In this document: one piece after another, positions 31,783 through 39,553 of the stretch
Layout of the letters: the number at the start of each line of letters is the position of its first letter
How positions within the stretch are numbered: position 1 is the first letter of the stretch
Assembly: GCA_022839045.1 (NCBI GenBank)
Contig: JALHDI010000021.1
Coordinates: forward strand, 10,590-58,665
Reading direction: 5' to 3'
Source of the DNA: Sporomusaceae bacterium
GTDB taxonomy: Bacteria; Bacillota_C; Negativicutes; Sporomusales_B; UBA7701
Length of the DNA: 48,076 bases
Made by a program: the position numbers and the translations under genes
Notes under the pieces: model-generated
Database searches by the model: none
What the model saw: the letters and a program-made list of their open reading frames with translations, nothing else
What the model was told of the DNA's origin: nothing

Positions 31783-34281
31783 TTATTCCCTGAGGACGGT
31801 TACAAGGCAGGTCTTGGCCGCCGGCGTGCCGGCGGTGGGATCGGCTGCCGCGCTGGTGATGGCGTTGACGCCCAGGGCTGTCGCCGCCCGCCCCAGCGGC
31901 ATAGCCACCGTATGGATGATTCGTCCGCCGGCCGACAGCGGCCGCAGCGCCTCGCTCACCCGCACCCTGGCCCGCACCTTGCCGCGGGCCGACGCCACCG
32001 TTACCTCCTCGTCGCCGGCCAGCGCCAGTTCGTCCGCCAGCGCGGCCGAAACCTCCACGACCGCCGCCGTTCCCGCTCCGGCGGGGGCGGCGTAGGTCGT
32101 GAGCACGTACGGAAAAGCGTAGTTTCCGTCCCCCTCCGGCGTCCACAGCAGGGGATTGGCGCTCGTCTCCGGGTGAAGGGGATTGGCCAGCGGGCTTTCC
32201 GTCGGCTCATAGTGTTCGGGCAATGGCCCGTCGGCGCAGACCGTCGCCACCTTCACAGGCGCGGCGCCGCCTTCCTGCGGGCCGGCATAGGGGGCGGCGA
32301 ACAGGCGGGCCACTCCCTCGGGCGTGGCGAACGTTCCGTCGTCGTAGAGTATCCGCCGTCCGCCCGGCCAGGCGTAGTCCCGCCCCGCCGCCAGAGAACC
32401 GGCCGACCCGGCGTACAGGCGACAGCCGCGGTCGATCTCCAGCAGCACCTTTTTCGCGTCCGCCGGCCGGCCGTAATTCCACTTCGCCGCGAGGAGAGGC
32501 GCGTCCTGCGGGGCTGGGGCAACGGCGTACAGGCGGCGCACCGCCCGGAACAGCTGATCGATTATCGCCAGATCGGGCCTCGCCAGCCCTTCGGGGCGGA
32601 GGACCCGCCGCTGCCACTGGATAAGGCGGCTGCCGCTCGTCACCGAGCCGGCCTTCTCGTAAAAATGGGCTGCCGGCAGTAGCACGACCTCGGTTTTTAT
32701 CTCCGCGGGTTGCACGCCGGGCAGCCGCCAGAACTCGGCCGTCTCCGACGAAAAAAGGTCGACCACCGCCAGCGTGTCGAGCGCCGCCAGGGCCCGAGCC
32801 GCCAAGCGGTTGTCGGGCGTGCTGATCATCGGGTTGATGCCCACCGCCAGCGCGGCCTTGAATTGTCCGGCCGCCATCGCCGCCAGCATCGGCAGGTAAG
32901 TGGCCGGTTTGTCCGCTCCCTGGCGCGGCAGCCAACGGTAGCATTCCTCCGGCGCCGCATCGAACCATGCCGTCAGCAGAGCGGCGAGGCCGCCGGCCGC
33001 CTCCGTGCCGTGGCGGGCTGCGTAATCCGTCAGCGTCGCGTCCTCCCGGGACGGTACCGGCAGATACCCCGGTAGGCTGGTCGCGAGGCTGCCGAGGTCG
33101 GTCGACCCTTGCACGTTGATCTCGCCCCTAAGCGCGTTCACCCCGCCGCCCGCCACCCCCACCGAGCCCAGGAGCAGCGACAGGATGGCGTAGCAACGGA
33201 TGGTTTGCACCGCGGTCGTGTGTTGGGTTATCCCCAGCGCGTAAAGGATGGCCAGCGGCCGTCGCTCGGCCACCGCCGCCGCCATCTCCCCGATGGTGGC
33301 CGCCGGCACGCCGGTGATCGCCGCCGCCGTCGCCGCATCGTAACGGCGGAAGTGCTCGCGCAGGTGGCTGAAAACCGTTCCCGGCGCGTCGATATCCGCC
33401 GCCTCGGCCGGCCGGCCCCCGACGCCCGGGGCGTAGGCCCACCGGTCGGTATCATAGCTGCGGGTCGCGGCGTCGTAGCCGGCGAACAGCCCGTCGGCGA
33501 AACCGTAGCCGGGATTCACCAGATAGCGGGCGTTGGTGAACTTGGTTACATAATCCCGGTCGAACAGCCCTTTCTCCAGGACAAGGTTGATGACCGCCCC
33601 CAGCAGGGCGATATCGCTGCCGGGGCGGAGCTGCGCGAAAACGTCGGCCTGGGCGGCGGTGGAGGTGCGGCGGGGGTCGACGACCACCACCTTCGCCCCG
33701 GCCGCCCGCGCGGCTAGCACCTGCCGCATCGCCACCGGATGATTGTCGGCCACGTTGGCTCCGGCAATCAGCACGGTGCCGGCCGCGGCCAGATCGGTCC
33801 ACGAATTCGTTGTCGCCCCGTAACCGAAAGTCGATGACAGACCTGCCACCGTGGGGGCGTGTCAGACGCGGGCCTGGTGCTCGATATACGTAGAGCCGAG
33901 CAGGCGCGTGAATTTGGCCAGCAGATAGCTCTCCTCGTTGGTCACCGCCGCCGAGCCGAACACGGCGATGCCGTCGGTGCGGGCGTCGGCGGGCGCCCAG
34001 CCCGCGTCGCGCGCCGCCTTGAACTTCGCCGCCAGCAGGGCGATGGCCTGCCGCCAGGTGATCTCCCGCCAGCCGTCGGCCCCCGCCGGCCGCCACAGCG
34101 GCCGGGTGACGCGGTCCGGGCGGCCGCGGAAAGAGCCCACCCCCGCCTTCGCGCACAGGGCGCCCTGACTGACGGGGTGGGCGGGGTCGCCCTGGACGGC
34201 GATAATTTCGCCCTTGGCCACGGTGAAAAGGGCGCCGCATCCCCCGGAACAAAAACGGCATATACCGGGAATTGTTCTCAT
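31783..34281 (-). CDS. fdhF: Selenocysteine formate dehydrogenase, catalytic subunit (molybdopterin)
   Basis: One 832-residue protein when TGA at 33864-33862 is read as Sec140. The N-terminal [4Fe-4S] cysteines are C8, C11, C15 and C43. The Sec region EHQARV-U-HAPTVAGLSSTFG matches the FdhF/FdnG active site, where Sec binds Mo or W and the next His assists. Bis-MGD motifs follow (GANVADNHPVAMRQV, GGGVNALRGEINVQG) and the C-terminal domain reaches an NAITS-containing end. It oxidises formate or reduces CO2. No partner subunit is adjacent. The ribosome site GAAGGAG is 12 nt from the ATG. TGTCAG repeats upstream may regulate it. Confidence 0.95.
33834..33851 (-). promoter_or_regulatory. SECIS element of the formate dehydrogenase gene
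   Basis: On the minus strand GGTGGC-AGGTCT-GTCATC forms a 6-bp stem with the hexaloop AGGUCU, the same loop as in E. coli fdhF. It starts about 10 nt after the TGA. Confidence 0.88.
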
Positions 34282-34324
34282 AATCGTGCGATACTCCTTC
34301 GTTCAGACTTGATGTTGGCATATA

Positions 34325-34376
34325 TGTCAGAATAAATGAACGAAAATGTCAGTGGAAATGTCAGTAGAAATGTCAG
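34325..34376. repeat. TGTCAG tandem repeats in the fdhF-deacetylase intergenic region
   Basis: TGTCAG at 34325, 34347, 34359 and 34371; the last three are spaced exactly 12 bp with a GAAATGTCAGT context. The array lies 44-95 bp upstream of the formate dehydrogenase ATG. Probably an array of regulator sites. Confidence 0.65.
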
Positions 34377-34486
34377 TGCTTTTGCACGAGTTTGCCAGAA
34401 CCCGTCCATACCTACCATTGTAGTGAAATTCTCCCCCCGTCGCAACCTCCGCCCGCCGGTTCTACCGGGCGGACAGGCGTCATACA

Positions 34487-34508
34487 CTGTCAGTGAGCTT
34501 GTTGACAG
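34487..34508 (+). promoter_or_regulatory. Inverted CTGTCA-N10-TGACAG overlapping the deacetylase ribosome site
   Basis: A dyad built from the same TGTCAG word as the repeats at 34325. Its right arm runs into AGGAGG (34508-34513). Confidence 0.5.
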
Positions 34509-34520
34509 GAGGATGATGCT

Positions 34521-35840
34521 TTGAAAGTAGCGATTATCGGCGCAATTATCATGGCCATAATATGCGGGCCGCAGCCTGCTGCGGCCGCGCCGCAGGCCGT
34601 CGTCGACAAGGCGCCGGCGGCGAAGGCGGTGGCCCTGACGCTGGAGGACCCGGACGGTGCGGACGAATTCGCGGCCGTACTCAAGTTGTGCCGGGACGAG
34701 AAGATAAAAGTCACCTTTTTCGTCAAGGGCGAGGTTTTGGCCGCTCTGCCGGTGAAGCAGGCGGTCGCGGCCGGCCACGAGTTCGGCAACCACGGCCTGC
34801 GCCACGAATACTGGGCCGAGTTCAGCGTCGCGGCCATCGCCGCCGACCTCGCGGCCGGGGCCAAAGCGGTGCAGTCGGCTGCGGGCGCGGCGCCGCGCGT
34901 CGTAAGGCCGCCCTATAACTACTACGGCGACAACTTCCGCGAAGCGGCGGCGAAGCTGACGCCGCCCGCGGTCGCAGTCCGGGGGGTGGACGCGGGCGAC
35001 TGGCTGGTGGATTCGCCGGAGGCGGTGGTCGAACAGCTCAGGGGGGCGGTCACCGGCGGCGCGATCGTCAATATCAATATGAAAGTAAAGACGGCGGCGG
35101 CCGCCCTGCCGGCAATCGTCGGCGAACTGAAGGCACGGGGCTTCGAACTGGTGACGACGAGCGAGCTTCTGCGAAAAATTTCTCCGGCCGCGCCGGCGAC
35201 ACCGTCCGTCCCGCCGCAGACGGGAGGCCCTTTGGCCGTGCTGAGGAGAAGCGAGGACGGACGGCCATACGTGGCTCTGACCTTCGACGACGGCGGTCCG
35301 GCCTGGCGGGTGAACGAAATCCTCGACGTTCTTAAGGATGCGGGGGTGCGAAGCACTTTTTTCCTGCTGGGTGAATGGGTAAGGGCCAACCCCGACGAGG
35401 TGCGGCGCATGGCGGCCGAGGGGCATGAGATCGCCAACCATTCCTATTCTCATCCCCGCTTCAGCTGGCTGGACGAGGCTGCGATGCGGGAGGAAATTCT
35501 GGCGGCCCGCAAAGCGCTGCGGGAGGTGACCGGCCGGGAAGGGGCGCGGTTTTTCCGTCCGCCGTACGGGGCGTACAACGGTACGCTGACCGGCCTCTTG
35601 AGCGAGCTGGGCTACCGGGCGCTGGTGATGTGGGACGTGGACAGCCGCGATTGGTCCGGACTAGCGGCCGAGACGATCGCCCGGCAGGTCACCGGCGACG
35701 CTAAGTCTGGGTCGGTCGTCCTTTTCCATCTGCACGGGGCGCATACGGCCGAAGCCCTGCGCGATATCATTCCCGCCCTGCGGGCCAGGGGCTACGAGCT
35801 TACGACCCTTGGCGCCCTTTTCGGCGACGGCGACGGATAG
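34521..35840 (+). CDS. Secreted tandem NodB polysaccharide deacetylase
   Basis: A 439-aa exported protein starting with TTG 7 nt after AGGAGG. Signal peptide about 1-22 (AAAA-P). It holds two NodB domains. The C-terminal one (about 245-430) is complete: TFDDG, NHSYSHP, RPPYG, MWDVDSRDW and LFHLHG supply the catalytic Asp, two metal His and the later His. The N-terminal one (about 35-215) is degenerate: TLEDPDG replaces TFDDG and NHGLRHE replaces HxxxH, so it is probably inactive. It should deacetylate peptidoglycan or another N-acetyl polysaccharide, as in PdaA relatives of spore formers. The substrate is not certain. Confidence 0.92.
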   Translation: MKVAIIGAIIMAIICGPQPAAAAPQAVVDKAPAAKAVALTLEDPDGADEFAAVLKLCRDEKIKVTFFVKGEVLAALPVKQAVAAGHEFGNHGLRHEYWAEFSVAAIAADLAAGAKAVQSAAGAAPRVVRPPYNYYGDNFREAAAKLTPPAVAVRGVDAGDWLVDSPEAVVEQLRGAVTGGAIVNINMKVKTAAAALPAIVGELKARGFELVTTSELLRKISPAAPATPSVPPQTGGPLAVLRRSEDGRPYVALTFDDGGPAWRVNEILDVLKDAGVRSTFFLLGEWVRANPDEVRRMAAEGHEIANHSYSHPRFSWLDEAAMREEILAARKALREVTGREGARFFRPPYGAYNGTLTGLLSELGYRALVMWDVDSRDWSGLAAETIARQVTGDAKSGSVVLFHLHGAHTAEALRDIIPALRARGYELTTLGALFGDGDG

Positions 35841-35959
35841 CAGCGGGATAAAAAAATATAATATTACAGGAAAAGCCTTTTTGTCCGCAGGCGGGCAGGA
35901 AATAGTTACCGGGAAGGCTAATAATATAGAGTAAATTGTTGCGTGAGGTGGATGTTTTA

Positions 35960-37255
35960 ATGGAGAAGGTTTTCGAGTTCGGATTCGGCGACCAGAAGCT
36001 CAAGCTCGCCCTGCCGGAAGAGCAGATCATACAGGTCATCGAAGGAAGAGCTTATCCGCCGGTGGCCGATGTGGCCGCCGCCGTCAAGGAGGCGCTCGCC
36101 AACCCGATCGGTACCCCGCCCCTTAAGGAAATCGTCAAGCCGGGGGAGAAGGTCGGTATCGTCGTCAGCGACATCACCCGGGCCTGGGTCAAGTTCAATT
36201 TCTTTTTGCCGGTGCTGCTCGATGAGTTAAACGCCTGCGGAATCCCCGACAGCGACATGTTCATCGTCATCGGCGTCGGCGCCCACCGCGCCCATACCGT
36301 AGAAGAGGATGTCCTGGTATGCGGCCAGGATGTTTGCCACCGGGTGCCCGTTTACCAGCACGACTGCCACAACAAGGACGAACTGACTTATGTGGGCAAG
36401 ACCAAGCGCGGCGTCGAGACCTATATCAACAAGCGCCTGGCCGAGGCGGACCGGATGATCATTACCGGCGGCATCGTCTATCACTTCATGGCCGGCTTCG
36501 GCGGCGGCCGCAAGTCGATCATGCCGGCGATCAGCGGCTTCCGCACCATCCAGGGTAACCACCTGTTCTGCATGAACAAGGAGGTCGGCAAGGGCCTGAA
36601 CCCGCTGTGCGCCTCCGGGTCGCTGGAGCCGAACGACATGCACCACGATATGTGCGACATGGCCGAACTGGCCAAGCCCGACTTCCTGCTGAACGCGGTC
36701 TTCACGCCCGAGGGCAAGTTCGCGAAGTTTTTCGCCGGCCACTGGTACAAGGCGTGGGAGGCGGGCACCAAGCTGGTGGAGGAGATCTACGGCGTGCCGA
36801 TCAAGGCTCAGGCCGACCTAGTCATCGCCTCCTCGGGCGGCTTCCCGAAGGATATCAACCTCTACCAGGGCTCGAAGACGATCGACAACGCCTACATGGC
36901 CTGCAAGCCGGGCGGGGCGATCATCTGCGTCATGGAGTGCCGCGATATCTACGAGCCGCGGGAATTCAGCGACTGGTTCAAGCACAAGAATCTGCTGGAT
37001 TTCGAGATGGCGATCCGCAACCATTTCACCATCCCCGGCTTCGTCGCCTATAAGTGCGCCGACATCGCCCAAAAGCAACCGCTGATCGTCGTCACCAAGC
37101 CCGAGAACGTCGATTTCGTAAACGGCACGGGCATGATCGCCGTCACCAGCCTGGACGAAGCCTACCGGATCGCCAAGGAGAAGCTCGGCAAGAAGGATTT
37201 CACTATCACCGTCATGCCGGGAGCGGCGAACACGGTACCTGTACTGCAAAAATAA
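35960..37255 (+). CDS. larA: LarA-family nickel-pincer racemase homologue
   Basis: A 431-aa protein of the LarA/DUF2088 family. Seen are SDITRAWVKF, GVGAHRAHT, the YQHDCHNKDELTY segment, ITGGIVYHFMAGFGGGRKSIMPAISG and GSLEPNDMHHDM. His residues at the two H-rich loops and the Lys of GGRKS correspond to the nickel-pincer nucleotide site. Family members racemise or epimerise 2-hydroxy acids such as lactate. No larB, larC or larE lies nearby. A TTG at 35936 is in frame but GAGGTGG is placed for the ATG at 35960. Confidence 0.88.
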   Translation: MEKVFEFGFGDQKLKLALPEEQIIQVIEGRAYPPVADVAAAVKEALANPIGTPPLKEIVKPGEKVGIVVSDITRAWVKFNFFLPVLLDELNACGIPDSDMFIVIGVGAHRAHTVEEDVLVCGQDVCHRVPVYQHDCHNKDELTYVGKTKRGVETYINKRLAEADRMIITGGIVYHFMAGFGGGRKSIMPAISGFRTIQGNHLFCMNKEVGKGLNPLCASGSLEPNDMHHDMCDMAELAKPDFLLNAVFTPEGKFAKFFAGHWYKAWEAGTKLVEEIYGVPIKAQADLVIASSGGFPKDINLYQGSKTIDNAYMACKPGGAIICVMECRDIYEPREFSDWFKHKNLLDFEMAIRNHFTIPGFVAYKCADIAQKQPLIVVTKPENVDFVNGTGMIAVTSLDEAYRIAKEKLGKKDFTITVMPGAANTVPVLQK

Positions 37256-37266
37256 TAAAGACGGAA

Positions 37267-37294
37267 AATCCCCCCGGCATATGCCGGGGGGATT
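37267..37294. terminator. Terminator-like palindrome after larA
   Basis: A perfect palindrome AATCCCCCCGGCAT/ATGCCGGGGGGATT followed by TGTTT; it also faces the convergent 78-aa gene. Confidence 0.8.
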
Positions 37295-37306
37295 GTTTCG
37301 CGGAGG

Positions 37307-37543
37307 CTAGGAGACGGGGGTGTTTACGAAGGGGGCGTCGCTGCCGGGGTCGTCGTCTTCATCCGGGTACTGGATAAAATGGGTATACACGTCGTCGGAT
37401 TCCGAGCTGCGCACCTTCCACAGTTCACCGTCGAAACTTACGCTGACGAGCGTGACAAGCAGCACCGGCAGGACGGAAACCTTGCCGTTATCGAGCTTGC
37501 CCAGGTATATTACGTCGCCCGCGCGGTACCCCTTTCTGGCCAT
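37307..37543 (-). CDS. Hypothetical small protein
   Basis: A 78-aa protein. A longer frame exists, but GGAGG stands 6 nt before the ATG at 37543 (MARKGYRAGDVIYLGKLDNGK). The N-terminal half looks like a small SH3-like beta barrel, the C-terminus is acidic (YPDEDDDPGSDAP). No family is recognised. Confidence 0.65.
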   Translation of the reverse strand: MARKGYRAGDVIYLGKLDNGKVSVLPVLLVTLVSVSFDGELWKVRSSESDDVYTHFIQYPDEDDDPGSDAPFVNTPVS

Positions 37544-37591
37544 AAGCGACCTCCGTCCGGACGAGTATATATAATAGTGTACCACGCGGTT

Positions 37592-38368
37592 TTACATATT
37601 GTCATCCTTATTGTTTACCCGCGGGAGCGGCTTGCGTTCCGGCCGGATGGGAGGGAGCCTTTCGAGCAGGGCGTCGATGTGGCTCTCGACTCCCCGGATG
37701 TAGGCTTCGGCGGGGATGAAGGGGCGGGCCAGCAGTTCGCGGGTTGCTGCCGATATGGCAAGGCCGGCGGCGATCTCGCGGCCGGCCGTTTCGATGGCCT
37801 GAAGGCGGGCCGCGACGATGGGCTGGAGTTCGGCGGCCGGGCTGGTCAGGAGGGCGCCCTCGGAGGCGTAAATTTCGCCGACCACTTCGGCCCCGAGGTT
37901 GCGGGCGTGTTTTTCGAGCCAGTGGGAGATAACCTGGAAATGGGAGCTTTCGGGATAGCCGCAATTGGCGACCAGCGCCAGCTTGGGCGGCGGCCCGGCC
38001 GTGAGGTGGCGGCATTCGCCGTGTTCGTCCTGCGTCCAGCGGGGGCTGGCGAGCACCATCAGGCGGTCGATGAAGGTTTTGAGCCTGGAGGAGAGGTTGT
38101 CGAAGTAGAGCGGGGTGGCCCAGACCCAGACGGCGGCGTTTTTCAGCAGGGGCACTATCTCTGCCATGTCGTCCTTGAGGGCGCACCGCCCAGGGGTGGC
38201 GAACCAGCAGGCTTTGCAGGCGCGGCAGTATCCGATTTCCTTTTCCGCCAGGACGATATGGGCCGTTTCGGCGCCGGCGAGCCGCGCTCCCTTTAAAAAG
38301 GCGTCGACCATTACGGCGGTATTGCCGGCGCGGCCTTTGTGAGAGCCGTTGACGGCGACGATTTTCAT
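37592..38368 (-). CDS. NAD(P)H-dependent FMN reductase / flavodoxin-like iron-sulphur flavoprotein
   Basis: A 258-aa protein with a flavodoxin fold: VNGSHKGRAGNTAVMVDAFL binds the FMN phosphate and ATPLYFDNLSSRLKTFIDR follows. A cysteine set in YCRACKACWFATPGRCALKDD is typical of the NADPH-dependent FMN reductase group, some of which carry an iron-sulphur cluster. It probably serves as an electron-transfer or quinone/azo reductase; the partner is unknown. AAGGATG lies before the ATG. A FMN-reductase-only activity is the alternative. Confidence 0.87.
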   Translation of the reverse strand: MKIVAVNGSHKGRAGNTAVMVDAFLKGARLAGAETAHIVLAEKEIGYCRACKACWFATPGRCALKDDMAEIVPLLKNAAVWVWATPLYFDNLSSRLKTFIDRLMVLASPRWTQDEHGECRHLTAGPPPKLALVANCGYPESSHFQVISHWLEKHARNLGAEVVGEIYASEGALLTSPAAELQPIVAARLQAIETAGREIAAGLAISAATRELLARPFIPAEAYIRGVESHIDALLERLPPIRPERKPLPRVNNKDDNM

Positions 38369-38879
38369 AGAGCATCATCCTTTCCAGCGATCTTAGTAAA
38401 TTTTAGCAGCTTCACCCAGTAATTTACAGTCTTATAATCGGGTGGGGTTTTTGGTATAATATTCATAGAAAATGAAACGTGGATGAAGACGAAAGTCCCC
38501 GGCGCAGCCGGGGGCTTGTTTGTTTTATCGCGACTGATGCAGCATGGATGTGATAGTTGGAGGGGATAGGTACAGGTTTGAACCATATTGGGTTGCGCGT
38601 CCAGAGCGGGGGTGATGCGCGGCGGCGGGCGTTCGAACAGCACAAGGCCTCCGGGGGGGCGCCCTGGAAGCCTTGTTTTGCTGTTGCCGTGATGAGGGGG
38701 CGTTTCGCGCCGGGCGGGGACGGGGGAGGCGCCGCTCCGGCTTTGTGCCAGACACGGTAGCTAAACAAAGGGGGTATAATCGCAATAATGATTAAAAATG
38801 GCGTTTGTAAATCTGATATAATTAATCCGGTCATTTTACCGTGTATATATGGATTGACATTATGACGGGAAGGGTCGCT
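38369..38879. other. Gene-free stretch with a possible small RNA
   Basis: No protein gene is seen. It holds the promoter-terminator pair at 38452-38527. A further GC-rich stretch with a GGGGGGG run lies at 38650-38740, and a TATAATTAATCC at 38816 precedes the AraC gene. Confidence 0.45.
38452..38527 (+). ncRNA. Candidate small RNA: extended -10 promoter and terminator 40 nt apart
   Basis: TGGTATAAT (38452-38460) is a perfect extended -10. A CCCCGGC-GCA-GCCGGGG hairpin (38497-38513) and T-rich tail (CTTGTTTGTTTT) follow. The predicted transcript is about 60 nt with no gene before the terminator. Confidence 0.4.
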
Positions 38880-39365
38880 ATGAGAAATCTTGCGACGGCG
38901 ATAGCCGCGATTCAATATATTGAATCCCATCTGGCGGCCGAGAGGATCGACCTGGATATAGTCGCGGCGGCGGTGCACTATTCGAAGTATCACCTGCACC
39001 GCATCTTTACCGCCACGGTGGGGCTTACTATCCATGATTACGCGCAACGCAGGCAGTTGACGGAAGCCGCCAAGCTGTTGGTTTTTTCCAATAAACCGAT
39101 TATGGATATCGCCTTTCTGGCGGGTTACGACAGCCAGCAGGCTTTCGGCACGGTGTTCAAGGCGATGTATAAGCAGTCTCCGCGCCAATTCAGGAAAAAT
39201 GAGGTGTTCTATCCGTTGCAGCTCGAATACAATTTCAGGGACCAGCGCGAGGCGCTGGAGAGGGCACAGAAAAATTCCCCGCGGGAGGAAATACGCTTGG
39301 CAGCATCGATTTCCTGGCGGTACATCCGCTTTACCGGAAACGGAGCGTTTCTCAAGACCTCTTGA
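38880..39365 (+). CDS. AraC-family regulator, C-terminus altered by frameshift/deletion
   Basis: A 161-aa protein. Two AraC helix-turn-helix motifs are complete (IDLDIVAAAVHYSKYHLHRIF and IMDIAFLAGYDSQQAFGTVFKAMY...SPRQFRK, residues about 15-110). After residue 135 the sequence reads through DNA that encodes an acetyltransferase in another frame, so the last 25 residues are a shadow. An upstream ATG at 38841 exists but GGAAGGG stands before 38880. The DNA-binding part may still be functional. Confidence 0.82.
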   Translation: MRNLATAIAAIQYIESHLAAERIDLDIVAAAVHYSKYHLHRIFTATVGLTIHDYAQRRQLTEAAKLLVFSNKPIMDIAFLAGYDSQQAFGTVFKAMYKQSPRQFRKNEVFYPLQLEYNFRDQREALERAQKNSPREEIRLAASISWRYIRFTGNGAFLKTS

Positions 39366-39553
39366 ATGTGGCGCTGACCGAGCTGCTGAAGAATAGGGAG
39401 ATCAGCATTACCACCTTCCGCGAGGGCGACAGGGCGGATACGGGATACCGCAAAGCGCTCAAGGAGCTGGGCTTTGCCGAGGCGGAGCTGCTGACGGAAT
39501 TCGGCTATCCGACGCAAAAGATGGTGTTAGCCAAGGAGGATGAAAATGACTGA
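39284..39553 (+). pseudogene. GNAT acetyltransferase C-terminal remnant
   Basis: In a frame different from the AraC gene, codons from about 39284 read GGNTLGSIDFLAVHPLYRKR, ...LLNVALTELLKNREISITTF, ...GYRKALKELGFAEAELLTEF and end at TGA 39551-39553. This is the acetyl-CoA-binding half of a GNAT enzyme. Its N-terminal half and start codon are missing. A deletion has probably joined an AraC gene to this remnant. The HelD gene starts within its last codons. Confidence 0.7.
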
